Source: Saprospiraceae bacterium (lineage in GTDB: Bacteria; Bacteroidota; Bacteroidia; Chitinophagales; Saprospiraceae). Taken from it: a stretch of DNA of 15,102 nt. The DNA lies in the NCBI GenBank assembly GCA_013001805.1, contig JABDLW010000022.1, positions 1 through 15,102 on the forward strand, written 5' to 3'. Within the stretch, counting starts at the first letter, position 1. Each line of letters starts with the position of its first letter. Position numbers and translations under genes: made by a program. Below the pieces are notes generated by a model, which had not been told where the DNA came from, ran no database searches, and saw only the letters and a program-made list of their open reading frames with translations. Shown here one piece after another: positions 7,453-15,102 of the stretch.

Positions 7453-8598
7453 ATGTATAAGCAACCAAATAGCTTGCGCCAAAACATTGCCAAATTGCTA
7501 AATGGTGACCGGCAAATTTTGGAACAATTCTACATTGATATGTACAAAGAATATAGTGGGCAGATACGGGATAGATTGAAAGATATTGGTCGTGCGGACC
7601 AATTCTTTCAGGAGGCATTTGTGCTTTGGAAAAGCAAGCTGACAGCTGGTCAAAAAGTGATGCTTGAGATGAAAGAAGCAGATCTTAAGATCTCCATTCA
7701 GGACCTTTTCAGTAAGATTGTTCATGATAAAATGTTAGATGTCCGGGTGTCTGCGTTGTATCTCATCGAGCATATCAGGAACGACGACAACAGAGCCAAA
7801 GAGCGTCTGAGTAGAACACTTTGTAATGAGCAAAATCTGAACTATGCCCGGCATCTTATACGCTCCTTGAAGATACAATTACTAGAAGGTGAAGATTTCC
7901 TGCAAGAGAGTATCATTGCTTTAATGACTGCAATCGAAAAGGGTCGTTTTACCCTCGAGGCCAATTCCCCAAATGAAGCGGAAGTGAGAAAATTATTCAA
8001 ATATTTCCGGGAAATTATTTATCGGCAAATCCATAAAGCCTATCATAAAGGCAAACCGGTCACCCAGTTAAAAGATGACGTAAAAAAAATGCTGCCAGGG
8101 GAATATATCGAATCAGGTGTGGAGAAGCTGGAGTTAGCGATTTATCAGAGTTTTCATTGTCTTGACAAGATCAGTCAGAAGATGATGCAATATCTGATGG
8201 TCGATAGACTGAGTCCCAAGGAGGTGGTAAAAAAATTGAATCATGCTGCTTTCGCCGAAACGAATGACGTGGTGGCGCACAAAAATACCTGTTTACAGAA
8301 ACTGAGAAAGCTGACAGCTGAGAAAATAAGTGAAATGGATCAGGGATCCTTTGACCGGTATTTAGATGTTTGCAAAAATGCATTAAGAACTTTATCCGAA
8401 CCTTGTAAAACGATCTTGGTGCATTTTCTTCCTCCCTTACAAAAAAGTTACCAAGAAATATTACAGGTTGTCGAAAGTCGTGGCATCGTTGAGAGGAAAT
8501 ATTTACGCACGGAAGATCAAATAAAAAAGAGGAAATATAAATGTATGCAATTATTGCAGGATCAAATTTGGCAAAAACTATTAAAGGAAATTAACTAA
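7453..8598 (+). CDS. Divergent sigma-70-like (ECF-type) factor with duplicated regions
   Basis: 381 residues, about twice the usual ECF sigma length of 180-200. Residues 15-63 resemble sigma region 2: a GDRQILEQFYIDMYKEY helix, then DQFFQEAFVLWKSKL. Residues 119-166 repeat this with EDFLQESIIALMTAIEKGRF, followed by a helix around 180-198 like the region 2.4/linker. Residues 223-287 resemble region 4: acidic/hydrophobic helices, then LSPKEVVKKL as helix-turn-helix and HKNTCLQKLRKL. Residues 299-372 look like a second region 4, with ALRTLSEPCKTIL and KKRKYKCMQLLQDQI. The apparent order is 2-2-4-4. Expected role is promoter recognition with core RNA polymerase, but divergence leaves open that one copy is structural only. 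First gene of the operon, 1 nt before the anti-sigma-like gene, which supports the sigma assignment. Start ATG 7453 has little Shine-Dalgarno signal. Confidence 0.65.
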   Translation: MYKQPNSLRQNIAKLLNGDRQILEQFYIDMYKEYSGQIRDRLKDIGRADQFFQEAFVLWKSKLTAGQKVMLEMKEADLKISIQDLFSKIVHDKMLDVRVSALYLIEHIRNDDNRAKERLSRTLCNEQNLNYARHLIRSLKIQLLEGEDFLQESIIALMTAIEKGRFTLEANSPNEAEVRKLFKYFREIIYRQIHKAYHKGKPVTQLKDDVKKMLPGEYIESGVEKLELAIYQSFHCLDKISQKMMQYLMVDRLSPKEVVKKLNHAAFAETNDVVAHKNTCLQKLRKLTAEKISEMDQGSFDRYLDVCKNALRTLSEPCKTILVHFLPPLQKSYQEILQVVESRGIVERKYLRTEDQIKKRKYKCMQLLQDQIWQKLLKEIN

Positions 8599-8599
8599 C

Positions 8600-9343
8600 A
8601 TGGCGGCAGATAGATCAAATATAGAATGGTTTGAGGCCTACCTTTCCAATGAGCTTTCCGAGGAAGAAGTGCAGGCATTCGATCGCCGGATTGAGATGGA
8701 AAGCTCTTTCAGAGAAGCCTTCGAAGAACATAAGAAATTCCAACAGGTAGTAGAGTGGGCTTCACTGGCAAATTCATTAGAAGAAGTAAAGCACATCCAC
8801 CAATCACTATCTGATGACCACCTCGATCTCAAAAAGCCTCAGTTACCACCTATCCGGAAATTATCCATTTCGTCAGCCTGGACTATCGCTGCTACTTTAT
8901 TATTGGGGGTTTTGATCACCACTTTCTATTTTCAGGTCATCCGTCCGGATGGGGGCACCTCAATAGTCCAGTTTAATAGTGAAGACATACATCCGTTATA
9001 TGGTACAGGAGGTGATGATATTCCTGTCTTTGAAAATCAGCTTAGGGTCGGCATCGTAAGACCTGCGACGAATTCAGGGTTTTCCGACACTACGCAGATT
9101 TTATTCCAGATTTTTCAGGCAGAAATCGAATTGCTGGCCGTTGATACCAGTTCATTATCTGTGATCTTGATGACACCGTTCGATAAGATCATCAGGGACT
9201 TTGAGAATGATGAATTCTACGCATTATACTACGAGCAAGAAGCTCCCAGGCCATCAGTTCTCCAGGTGGCAAACGAACGTGTAGCATTCAGCGTACCTAT
9301 AAATCAAACCGTATGGGATAAATTAGTTAAAAATGAACGTTAG
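8600..9343 (+). CDS. Single-pass membrane protein, probable anti-sigma factor
   Basis: 247 residues. The cytoplasmic N-terminus (about 1-85) is short-helical and acidic, with WFEAYLSNELSEEEVQAFDRRI at 10-31 and FREAFEEHKKFQ at 37-48. This is the pattern common at the start of Bacteroidota membrane anti-sigma factors. No HxxxCxxC zinc motif is present, so it is not a classical ZAS-type protein. One transmembrane helix lies around 93-113 (AWTIAATLLLGVLITTFYFQV). The remaining approximately 134 residues would be periplasmic; I recognise no domain there. It starts 1 nt after the sigma stop with AAAGGA about 12 nt upstream, and its end overlaps the papain-like protease start by 11 nt. The most likely role is to hold the upstream sigma at the membrane until a periplasmic signal or cleavage releases it; that is inferred from topology and neighbour, not shown. 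Confidence 0.65.
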   Translation: MAADRSNIEWFEAYLSNELSEEEVQAFDRRIEMESSFREAFEEHKKFQQVVEWASLANSLEEVKHIHQSLSDDHLDLKKPQLPPIRKLSISSAWTIAATLLLGVLITTFYFQVIRPDGGTSIVQFNSEDIHPLYGTGGDDIPVFENQLRVGIVRPATNSGFSDTTQILFQIFQAEIELLAVDTSSLSVILMTPFDKIIRDFENDEFYALYYEQEAPRPSVLQVANERVAFSVPINQTVWDKLVKNER

Positions 9344-10739
9344 AATCCGGTTCAGATTTCTGCTAGGGCTACTATTCATATTGTGCTCTTCCGCCCTTTC
9401 CGCTCAGCCCACAGGTCTTATGATGGATGATTCGACCTATGAAGAACTACCAGCGGGAAATTTGGAAAAAGTAAAGGATCATTTTATTCCCACAAGGTAC
9501 AGTTTGAAAGCTTTTGCGCCATTCCCATCTGTCCAGGGGAAGATTGCTTCATGTGTGGGTTGGGCCACGGGTTACGGAGCCTTGACTATGGAACGAGCCA
9601 TTAAAGCGGGCATCAGCGACCGTGTTTACATTACTGACCGGCTGGCCCATTCTGCCATTTTTATTTACCAAAATATCAAAAGAGGCCCTGATTGTCAGGC
9701 CCTGGCAAGCATCGATGACGCCCTGTCGTTTCTCCATAAAAATGGAGATTGCCTCGAATCTACCTCGCCAACACCTACGGTAGATTGTCCGCTTAACTCG
9801 ACACCCAAAGCCAGAGAAGAGGCTTCAAAATATACTATTGAAACACCCGGATTTAGAGTTTTTTCGGGTCATGACAATCCTGACAAGAAAGTAAAATCTG
9901 TGAAAGCACACCTGGCTGCGGGACATCCCGTTATCGTGGGGATATCAGAGGCCCCACCCTACCGGTCTCTGGTAGGTGAAGATCTTTGGCATATCGAACC
10001 CCGTAATAAGGGAGGTCATGCGATGGTTTTGGTAGGGTACTCCGACGAATCGCAGCGCTTCGAATTAATGAATAGCTATGGCACCAGCTGGGGAAAACAA
10101 GGTTTTATTGACGTTTCTTATCAGGATTTCAGCCGCTTCTGCAAGCAGGCTTTCGTATTAAGTAATAACCTGGGCACAAAAGGACTCGACCAGCAATTGA
10201 GTGAGCATTCCGTACCAGTAGCAGTACATGCCGGCATCAACATTTGGCAAAATGACCATCAGGCATTCGAACCTTTGGCTTTCGAAGTGAGAGATCAAAT
10301 ATTTCGGCCTCTAAACGACGTAAGCGTTTACCAACCGGTAAATTTTACCATTTCTGTGGAAAAAGGTCGTTGTGCCTATCTTTTAAATATGGACTCAGAA
10401 GGGGTGGTTAAAAATATTTGGCATTCTGAATATCCAGCCCGTGACACGACTCTAAAAGTTCCGGAAGAAGGCTGGTGGGAATTTCCACGAGCAGGACAGG
10501 AAATGTTTTGTCTCTTATACGGTTACGAACACCTCCCATATTTAGATGCATTTCTCAAGGATGTCAACTCGATTCCAACTCCGGATTTGCAGTCCAAAAT
10601 TCAACAGCAAAAAAGCGTAAAATCATGCGATGGTGTTAAACTCAACTATGATGCAAATGGCATATTTGGTTCGTCCAAGCTAAATTCGGGAATTGAAAAA
10701 TTCATTACACTTTTTTTCAGCATTAACGTTACTTCATGA
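9333..10739 (+). CDS. Exported papain-like (C1) cysteine protease with DUF4384-like domain
   Basis: 468 residues. Signal peptide 1-24, cleaved near LSAQP. The papain domain spans about 52-278 with all four active-site positions: Gln68 in VQGKIASCVGWA (oxyanion hole), nucleophile Cys74, His229 in GGHAMVLVGY, and Asn247 in MNSYGTSWGKQGF. It therefore should be an active endopeptidase. Several extra Cys (121, 140, 152) may form disulfides, fitting an exported location. Residues about 322-400 resemble DUF4384: NFTISVEKGRCAYLLNMDSEGVV, then PRAGQEMFCLLYGYEHL, a beta domain often seen next to signalling or caspase-type modules. The last 65 residues are unassigned; there is no T9SS sorting domain, so it probably stays in the periplasm or leaves another way. 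No obvious propeptide inhibitor domain precedes Cys74. It overlaps the anti-sigma gene by 11 nt and the caspase gene by 4 nt (ATGA). Confidence 0.88.
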   Translation: MNVRIRFRFLLGLLFILCSSALSAQPTGLMMDDSTYEELPAGNLEKVKDHFIPTRYSLKAFAPFPSVQGKIASCVGWATGYGALTMERAIKAGISDRVYITDRLAHSAIFIYQNIKRGPDCQALASIDDALSFLHKNGDCLESTSPTPTVDCPLNSTPKAREEASKYTIETPGFRVFSGHDNPDKKVKSVKAHLAAGHPVIVGISEAPPYRSLVGEDLWHIEPRNKGGHAMVLVGYSDESQRFELMNSYGTSWGKQGFIDVSYQDFSRFCKQAFVLSNNLGTKGLDQQLSEHSVPVAVHAGINIWQNDHQAFEPLAFEVRDQIFRPLNDVSVYQPVNFTISVEKGRCAYLLNMDSEGVVKNIWHSEYPARDTTLKVPEEGWWEFPRAGQEMFCLLYGYEHLPYLDAFLKDVNSIPTPDLQSKIQQQKSVKSCDGVKLNYDANGIFGSSKLNSGIEKFITLFFSINVTS

Positions 10740-12922
10740 TTAAGATACCTACATTAACGTGTGTGGTCACATTTTGGCTGTTGAGTACAGGAATGCTTAG
10801 CCAAGGTTATGAGCAGATCGAATTTTCCACTGAAATTACCTGGAAAGAGGTATTTATGACTCAAATGGGTGATGATTCACTATTGGTCCTTGGATGTGAT
10901 GAAAGCACATGGGAATTTGTCACGTTAATTCCTCGTAAGAACCAATTTCAAAATCAATTAATGTCCGTGAGAGGAGCTACCCCATCCATAATTATCAATA
11001 CAATACAAGGTCCTATCATCGGAGGAAGTGCCGGGGACGAACCGGCAATTTGGCGATACAATGAAAATCAGCTGTCGGAAATCAAATTACCAGTTGCATT
11101 TTCTGAAGGAAGTGAAATAGTTGATTTAATCGAATTTGACAAACATGTCCTAATTCTGGTGGGAAGTCTGGCACACTTTTCATTTTATCAACTTAACCTT
11201 GAAAATAATGAACTTGATTCTATTCAAGAAATAGTGAAACGGACGAAAGATGAGTTTGCACTGATAAAAAAGAATCAATTTGCTGAAACTTATCTGGTGC
11301 GCTCTTGTCCAAAAAGTGGCCATCAAAATCCCATTGCCATCAGAAAATATGACGAAGAAAACGCCCTGCTTTGGGAAAAAGAATATCCCGGAATCAATGG
11401 TATAGTTACGGGACTCATCATCCATCCAAATGGTGATCTGTTAGGCACAGGAATCACTGGGAGGTCACTCCAATCGCACACCTTCTTTGCGCGTTGGGCT
11501 CCCAACGGAAGTATTATTTCCCTGGTTGAGGAAAACAGTCTGGATAAATCGTTAAAAAGGCAAATCGGGTGGATCAATGCAAGTACTTTTTGGAGTATTG
11601 GTGATGTGATACCATTTGGTGCCAGGTTTCCAGATATCGAAATCAAACAATATTCAGTGGTAAACCTGGAAGTTACCGGCCAAAACCAGATCTCGGGAAA
11701 GGCTATTGAACGACAATTGGCAAATACTGTCGATAAATTAGGCAATGTATCAATTCTCTATAAAAAAGGCCATAATAACTCAATTTATTTAAAATATATA
11801 GCGTTTAATCAGGATCCTTGTACGCGACCATTGGATGCAGAATCTATCATGGTGACATACTATTCACCACCAGCTCCAAACATAACTACTGATCGATTTG
11901 AATTTGCTGCCTATATCAAGACCCAAAATCAGCTTTCACCATCTGACATCCGTATTCAAGCATTAACCTCGGGGGCCAAGGCACCGGAACCTACAAATTT
12001 AGTACTGATAAATTCAGATGATAATGACTACTGCTATAAGATTACCAAACGACTTTTTCTTCAGCAAGGAGAAAATAATATTCGCGTAGTAGTAAATGGA
12101 GACCACGAGACATTCACTGATACACTATCCATCTTCCATGTAGTCAAGCGTCCGAACCTTTATATATTTTCTGTGGGAGTTGTCTATGAAGACTTAAGTT
12201 TTACGGGCAAAGACGCTGCCGATTTCGTGTCTCTTTTTACTGACCAGGAAGGCAGGCTGTTTGAAAAGGTCACATACGACCTGCTAAATACAAGAGAAGA
12301 AACAAAAGCCATTTCGATTATTAACAAATTGGAAGATTTCTCCCAGCTTCCGATTGAGGATGAGGACCTGGTTTTCGTATTCTTCTCCTCTCATGGAGAT
12401 CTAATCAATCAGGATTTTTCCATCCTCGGATCCAACTACGATTTTGAAGACCCGGCAACTATGGTCCATTTTAAGCAAGAAATCATTCGACGCATTTCAA
12501 AAATAAAGGGAAAAAAAGTTCTTTTCCTCGATGCCTGCAAGTCTGGAAATCTAAAGGGAAAAGGGGAGCAACCATCTCTTGAATTGGTGTCTACTATATT
12601 TAAAGTAGTGGCATCAACTCCAGGAATTCTTGCCATTAGTTCCAGTACAGATCAGCAATCATCCTACGAAGTCAATGACTTACAAAACGGAATTTTCACC
12701 GCTGCAATAAAACAACTGTTCTTACAAAACCCCAAGGTTTCTGACCTTAACAGCGACCAGGTTATTACCATCGGGGAGCTTTATCAATACCTCGGTCAGC
12801 GGGTGCCAGAACTGATCAAACAGTATTTTAAGGACCCTAATCGCCAACAGAATCCAACCATGCCACTTGAAGAAATTGATCGGGAACTTCCGATTTATTA
12901 CATTTCAAAAAGTCAATTGTGA
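10736..12922 (+). CDS. Exported beta-propeller/Ig-like protein with C-terminal caspase (C14) domain
   Basis: 728 residues. Signal peptide 1-22 (ending LSQG). Residues about 25-360 are beta-rich with repeated strand pairs such as GIVTGLIIHPNGDLLGTGITG at 222-242, suggesting a degenerate beta-propeller. Residues about 370-470 look Ig-like (ENNIRVVVNGD at 446-456), as in other bacterial proteins with a sensor region before a caspase fold. The caspase/metacaspase domain is about 475-722: NLYIFSVGV strand, GKDAADF helix, then catalytic His553 in FVFFSSHGD and Cys601 in VLFLDACKSG. The dyad is intact, so it should be a cysteine protease; cleavage preference (basic as in metacaspases, or acidic) cannot be told from sequence. 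It carries no sorting CTD. It is coupled by 4-nt overlaps to the papain-like gene before it and the LRR gene after it (GTGA). The signal peptide implies action outside the cytoplasm. Confidence 0.87.
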   Translation: MIKIPTLTCVVTFWLLSTGMLSQGYEQIEFSTEITWKEVFMTQMGDDSLLVLGCDESTWEFVTLIPRKNQFQNQLMSVRGATPSIIINTIQGPIIGGSAGDEPAIWRYNENQLSEIKLPVAFSEGSEIVDLIEFDKHVLILVGSLAHFSFYQLNLENNELDSIQEIVKRTKDEFALIKKNQFAETYLVRSCPKSGHQNPIAIRKYDEENALLWEKEYPGINGIVTGLIIHPNGDLLGTGITGRSLQSHTFFARWAPNGSIISLVEENSLDKSLKRQIGWINASTFWSIGDVIPFGARFPDIEIKQYSVVNLEVTGQNQISGKAIERQLANTVDKLGNVSILYKKGHNNSIYLKYIAFNQDPCTRPLDAESIMVTYYSPPAPNITTDRFEFAAYIKTQNQLSPSDIRIQALTSGAKAPEPTNLVLINSDDNDYCYKITKRLFLQQGENNIRVVVNGDHETFTDTLSIFHVVKRPNLYIFSVGVVYEDLSFTGKDAADFVSLFTDQEGRLFEKVTYDLLNTREETKAISIINKLEDFSQLPIEDEDLVFVFFSSHGDLINQDFSILGSNYDFEDPATMVHFKQEIIRRISKIKGKKVLFLDACKSGNLKGKGEQPSLELVSTIFKVVASTPGILAISSSTDQQSSYEVNDLQNGIFTAAIKQLFLQNPKVSDLNSDQVITIGELYQYLGQRVPELIKQYFKDPNRQQNPTMPLEEIDRELPIYYISKSQL

Positions 12923-14349
12923 GATCTTTCCTACTACTCATATTAAACTTTACTTTCTGCATTTCTTTTGCACAAACCTGTGATTGTGACACCCTGCGTG
13001 ATCAATTGGCATTAAAGACTTTTGCAGCTGCAATGACGGGCCATCCCTGGGACACCACTGAGTCGATAGATAAATGGAAAGGCATTACACTAAATGAAAT
13101 GGGCTGTGTCGAAGCGCTGGAAGCTCCGAATCTCCTTATGAAAGGTGTGATTCCCCTATTCAGCTTGAGCAATTTACACTGTATTAAAAATATTGACTTA
13201 CATCAGAACCAGATTTTTGGTCCAATTCCTCCTGATTTAGATAAATTGGAAGTCCTGGAAAGTCTAAATCTTGCCTACAACGAATTATCCACCACCATGC
13301 CAGTGGAAATTGGAAGTCTCCACAACTTAAAATATCTACGTTTAAACTTCAATTTCTTATCCGGTCAACTCCCCATGGAATTGGGGGACTTGAGTAATCT
13401 ACAAGAATTGTTTTTAGGGAATAATGATTTTTCCGGAGGCATTCCCGCATCGTTTGTAAATCTGACCGACTTATTTGGGATTGATTTTAGTAATAATAAT
13501 TTCTCGGGGCCAATTCCCGCCTTTTTCCAGAATCTTTCTCCATTAGCCTTTCATATCAACGATAATAATTTTACGGACACAGCCTGGGTAAATTTTGCGC
13601 CAAACTTTACTGGCACCATAGTAAATATTTCCAATAATGATTTTAGGGTCCTACCGCTGATCACTTCAACCAGTATAAGGGAGGAAAAATTTATGGCCCA
13701 GGGAAATCGATTTACATTTGATGATCTACTACCCAATTTCCATCTTTTTTTCAGCTCCATTATTTTTGGGTCTATCGAGCCGGATAGATACAGTCCCCAG
13801 AAGGAATTCTTCCCGGATACTATCATTCAGTTTCCAGCCAATGTAGCTCCAATCATAGATCTGGATATTGATACTGAAATTAAAAACAATGAGTATCGCT
13901 GGTATAAAGATGATGTACCGGTGTACAACGGTCAAAGTGCAGTCCTGAATCTCAACGAGCTTTTTAATAATGCGGACGAATATTCAGGGGTTTACCGGTG
14001 TGAAGTCGAAAATATTGAAGTGCCTGAACTAACCTTGAAAACCGGAAATATTACGATTGAGGTGGATGTCCCAAAGGTACAGTCAGCCAAAACTCCAACC
14101 GCATTCACCCCAAACCAGGATGGCGTGAACGATTTCTTTGTAATACCAGCAGCGGAAGATGGTCAATACACACAAAATGAAATAATTATTTATAATCGCA
14201 ACGGTGAAATGATATTTCGTACAACAAACTACGGAAACGATTGGGAAGGAACGGACTTCAACAATCAACCATTGGGCAACGGTACCTACTATTTTCTTTT
14301 TAAGTCCCTCGATTATCAAGAATCGGGGATGATCACCATACAGAGGTAA
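12919..14349 (+). CDS. Secreted LRR protein with type B T9SS (gliding-motility) C-terminal domain
   Basis: 476 residues, GTG start at 12919 overlapping the caspase stop as GTGA; the signal peptide 1-19 (ending ISFAQ) begins right at this start, which supports it. Residues 22-63 form a Cys-containing N-cap like that of plant-type LRR proteins (WDTTESIDKWKGI). Residues about 65-245 hold seven or so leucine-rich repeats of the plant-specific type, with NQIFGPIPPDL, NFLSGQLPMELGDL and NNDFSGGIPASF as clear units. Residues about 300-385 look Ig-like (YRWYKDD, YSGVYRCEVEN). Residues 391-476 are the gliding-motility-associated C-terminal domain: TPTAFTPNQDGVNDFFVIP, then EIIIYNRNGEMIF, DWEGTDF and PLGNGTYYFLF. 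Known function of that domain is export through the type IX system and attachment through a PorP/SprF partner, which is the next gene. The likely role is a surface adhesin or sensor. Confidence 0.93.
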   Translation: MRSFLLLILNFTFCISFAQTCDCDTLRDQLALKTFAAAMTGHPWDTTESIDKWKGITLNEMGCVEALEAPNLLMKGVIPLFSLSNLHCIKNIDLHQNQIFGPIPPDLDKLEVLESLNLAYNELSTTMPVEIGSLHNLKYLRLNFNFLSGQLPMELGDLSNLQELFLGNNDFSGGIPASFVNLTDLFGIDFSNNNFSGPIPAFFQNLSPLAFHINDNNFTDTAWVNFAPNFTGTIVNISNNDFRVLPLITSTSIREEKFMAQGNRFTFDDLLPNFHLFFSSIIFGSIEPDRYSPQKEFFPDTIIQFPANVAPIIDLDIDTEIKNNEYRWYKDDVPVYNGQSAVLNLNELFNNADEYSGVYRCEVENIEVPELTLKTGNITIEVDVPKVQSAKTPTAFTPNQDGVNDFFVIPAAEDGQYTQNEIIIYNRNGEMIFRTTNYGNDWEGTDFNNQPLGNGTYYFLFKSLDYQESGMITIQR

Positions 14350-14352
14350 CCC

Positions 14353-15102
14353 ATGAGGAAAACAGGATTGCAAAAAAGTGTCTCGTCTTACACATACCCC
14401 AATACCTTAAGCCTTGTCCTTCTGCAGATTGGTTGTATTTTCATATTAATGTCTGCCGCAGCCCAGGATCTTCCTCTCAATTTTTCTTTCGATGATCTTC
14501 GCCAGGAACTAAATCCAGCTTCGCCCGATCCTGAATATCTCACTCACGATGGACACTACAGGCATTATTTTGAATCTTTATTTTCGCAGGAATTATTAAA
14601 CCTTACAAATCATAGTGCCTCATATCAGGGCACGGTGCAATATCAGTGGTTTCCCGATTTCAAAAAGGATTACACATTTAAGTGGAATTTTGGAGCTGCA
14701 GCATTTATCGACAAATTCGGTCCCACCGAACATTTGTTGCTAAATATCAGGGCTGGTTTAAATTGGATTTCGCCTGGGGGTGATATGATCGCTGCAGGAG
14801 TTAGGCTGGGTTATCAGCACCAGAAAGTCGATTTATCCGGTACCGAATTACTTCAATTTGGAGATCCTGTTGCTTCACTGGCGTATTATCAGAAATCTCC
14901 GGATTTAGGATTTGGTCTTTATTTTAACAAAAGGGTACTTGAATATCACGATGTCTTCTTTGGCATATCAATACCACATCTTTATACACTTGACTATGGT
15001 GAAACAGACAAAGGATTTATAACGAAGGGAAGGTCCTCTGCACTTGCCGGTGCCAACATCTATTATGCTGACTACGGTTATCTAGAGCCTATGCTGCATT
15101 AC
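14353..15102 (+). CDS. PorP/SprF-family type IX secretion-associated outer-membrane protein (3' end cut)
   Basis: ATG at 14353, 3 nt after the LRR stop; 250 codons are open to the right edge, whereas the family is usually about 300-350 residues, so the C-terminal strands are missing. A rather long N-terminus leads into a hydrophobic segment (about 19-38) ending AAAQD, a signal peptide. The rest is beta-barrel-like with alternating aromatic strands, typical PorP/SprF features being SASYQGTVQYQW, GLGF-type strands (LGFGLYFNKRVLEYHDVFFGISIPHLY at about 189-215) and the 'FFGISIPHL' segment that is a family signature. PorP/SprF proteins are encoded beside T9SS cargo carrying type B domains, and are thought to help their export or anchor them, exactly the arrangement here. 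Confidence 0.88.
   Translation, partial: MRKTGLQKSVSSYTYPNTLSLVLLQIGCIFILMSAAAQDLPLNFSFDDLRQELNPASPDPEYLTHDGHYRHYFESLFSQELLNLTNHSASYQGTVQYQWFPDFKKDYTFKWNFGAAAFIDKFGPTEHLLLNIRAGLNWISPGGDMIAAGVRLGYQHQKVDLSGTELLQFGDPVASLAYYQKSPDLGFGLYFNKRVLEYHDVFFGISIPHLYTLDYGETDKGFITKGRSSALAGANIYYADYGYLEPMLHY

Noticed and set aside
11323..11745. 140-residue minus-strand open frame
   Set aside because: It is antisense to the propeller-like part of the caspase gene, with no recognisable domain and no own context.
9333..12922. T9SS C-terminal sorting domains on the papain-like and caspase-like proteins
   Set aside because: Neither C-terminus shows the type A or type B pattern that is clear in the LRR protein.
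12919..14349. Interpretation of the LRR region as a recent tandem DNA repeat
   Set aside because: The repeats are seen at protein level only; the nucleotide units differ widely, so there is no sign of recent expansion.
7453..15102. Defence island or CRISPR-linked caspase system
   Set aside because: No CRISPR repeats, Cas genes, nucleases, TIR or NTPase domains are present, and four of the six products are exported, which does not fit a cytoplasmic anti-phage system.

Overview
The window looks like chromosome of a Bacteroidota bacterium, probably a Saprospiria/Lewinella-like or related gliding lineage; the exact taxon is inference. The reasons are a GH92 mannosidase with a DUF6807/PmoA-family neighbour, a lipoprotein with acidic residues after its lipidated Cys, a gliding-motility-type (type B) type IX secretion C-terminal domain followed by a PorP/SprF-like gene, and generally weak Shine-Dalgarno signals. 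I see no rRNA, tRNA, CRISPR, insertion sequence or phage gene.

Left block (1-4001, minus strand): three closely packed genes read leftwards. They are a DUF6807/PmoA-family secreted protein, a PI-PLC/glycerophosphodiesterase-fold exported protein whose start overlaps the end of the first, and a GH92 alpha-mannosidase that runs off the left edge. Together they look like a small export-directed catabolic operon for mannose-containing glycans or glycolipids. A 137-bp divergent intergenic region with a perfect 7-bp inverted repeat separates it from a plus-strand exported S10 serine carboxypeptidase-like peptidase (4138-5670).

Middle (5671-7452): an intrinsic terminator lies between the S10 gene and a convergent minus-strand lipoprotein gene (5768-7150) that combines a PPC-like beta domain with a C-terminal concanavalin/LamG-like jelly roll. 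A 302-bp divergent intergenic region with a G/C-rich hairpin follows.

Right block (7453-15102, plus strand, running off the right edge): six genes in one tight operon, with junctions of +1, -11, -4, -4 and +3 nt. They encode (1) a divergent sigma factor that appears to carry two region-2-like and two region-4-like segments in the order 2-2-4-4; (2) a single-pass membrane protein resembling an anti-sigma factor; (3) an exported papain-type (C1) cysteine protease with a DUF4384-like C-terminal domain; (4) an exported beta-propeller/Ig-like/caspase (C14) protein with an intact His-Cys dyad; (5) an exported leucine-rich-repeat protein ending in a type B T9SS sorting domain; and (6) a PorP/SprF-like outer-membrane protein, truncated by the window edge. 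The sigma/anti-sigma pair sits inside or across the inner membrane and the other four products are exported. This suggests an envelope- or surface-associated, possibly protease-gated signalling and adhesion system. It is the most interesting part of the window, and I do not recognise it as a named system.
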